Below, in pieces: positions 5,270 through 5,388 of a stretch of DNA of 5,388 bases. Position 1 is the stretch's first letter, and each line of letters begins with the position of its first letter. The stretch spans positions 1-5,388 of the forward strand of contig CAMWPE010000168.1 in NCBI GenBank assembly GCA_947176055.1. The letters are read 5' to 3'. The DNA is from an uncultured Desulfovibrio sp. (GTDB lineage Bacteria > Desulfobacterota > Desulfovibrionia > Desulfovibrionales > Desulfovibrionaceae). The position numbers were made by a program, and so were the translations under genes. The notes beneath the pieces are model-generated. The model had not been told where the DNA came from. It was given only the letters and a program-made list of their open reading frames with translations, and ran no database searches.

Positions 5270-5388
5270 CTAATATCCGGCTTCGATATCGATCCAATCG
5301 TCGTCTCCCGCGAAAACCACGTTATTCTTGCGCGCCCCGATTTTTTCCCAGCGCGGGGCCAATTCCCCGCCTTTGCCATAAAAGAACC
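5270..5388 (-). CDS. Unidentified protein, C-terminal 38 residues (cut by window edge)
   Basis: Reading leftward from the right edge, the frame whose first whole codon is at 5386-5384 runs 38 codons to TAG at 5270-5272. The translation looks like genuine protein. It contains YGKGGELAPRWEKIGARKNN and then an acidic end, NNVVFAGDDDWIDIEAGY, with codons like the other genes here. One other frame on the same strand is open longer, but it gives a basic, less natural sequence. The start and any domain lie outside the window, and I do not recognise the family. It converges on the fructokinase, with the large hairpin between them. Confidence 0.55.
   Translation of the reverse strand, partial: FFYGKGGELAPRWEKIGARKNNVVFAGDDDWIDIEAGY

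Overview
The window looks like ordinary chromosomal housekeeping DNA from a deltaproteobacterium (Desulfobacterota), most likely close to Desulfovibrionaceae. The basis is recalled family resemblance, not a search: a MogA-like protein with a long N-terminal extension and a C-terminus typical of Desulfovibrio proteins, a UbiA-family prenyltransferase of the kind paired with futalosine-route menaquinone synthesis, a short (unimodular) QueF, and a DarP/YjgA homologue. Codons are rich in GCG, CGC, TTC and GAC, while the spacers are more AT-rich and contain many small hairpins.

Layout. At the left edge, on the minus strand, is the N-terminal part of a membrane sensor protein (1-477), cut by the window. 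A 290-base spacer (478-767) separates it from queF (768-1256, minus), the preQ0 reductase of queuosine synthesis. A 212-base divergent control region (1257-1468) follows. It has a likely extended -10 promoter for queF, a weak -10 for the rightward genes, and a perfect 7-bp inverted repeat between them. A tight rightward operon comes next: a MogA-like molybdopterin adenylyltransferase with an extra N-terminal region (1469-2302), a UbiA/MqnP-type polyprenyltransferase starting one base after its stop codon (2304-3152), and a DarP/YjgA ribosome-maturation protein (3179-3685). A 452-base spacer (3686-4137) holds a run of five inverted repeats and ends in a plausible promoter. It leads to a PfkB-family fructokinase (4138-5046), which strongly resembles Bacteroidetes fructokinases and may have been acquired by transfer. 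A large two-part hairpin (5074-5119) lies between this gene and the C-terminal end of an unidentified gene converging from the right edge (5270-5388, minus).

The genes serve separate core functions: tRNA modification, molybdenum cofactor, quinone synthesis, 50S subunit assembly and sugar phosphorylation. MogA and the prenyltransferase could be linked through anaerobic respiration, since molybdoenzymes and menaquinone often work in the same electron-transfer chains, but that is inference. I see no CRISPR array, transposase, phage gene, tRNA or rRNA, and no convincing new multi-gene system. The most interesting items are the structured spacer before the fructokinase, the possible foreign origin of that kinase, the uncharacterised N-terminal region of the MogA-like protein, and the inverted repeat in the divergent promoter region.
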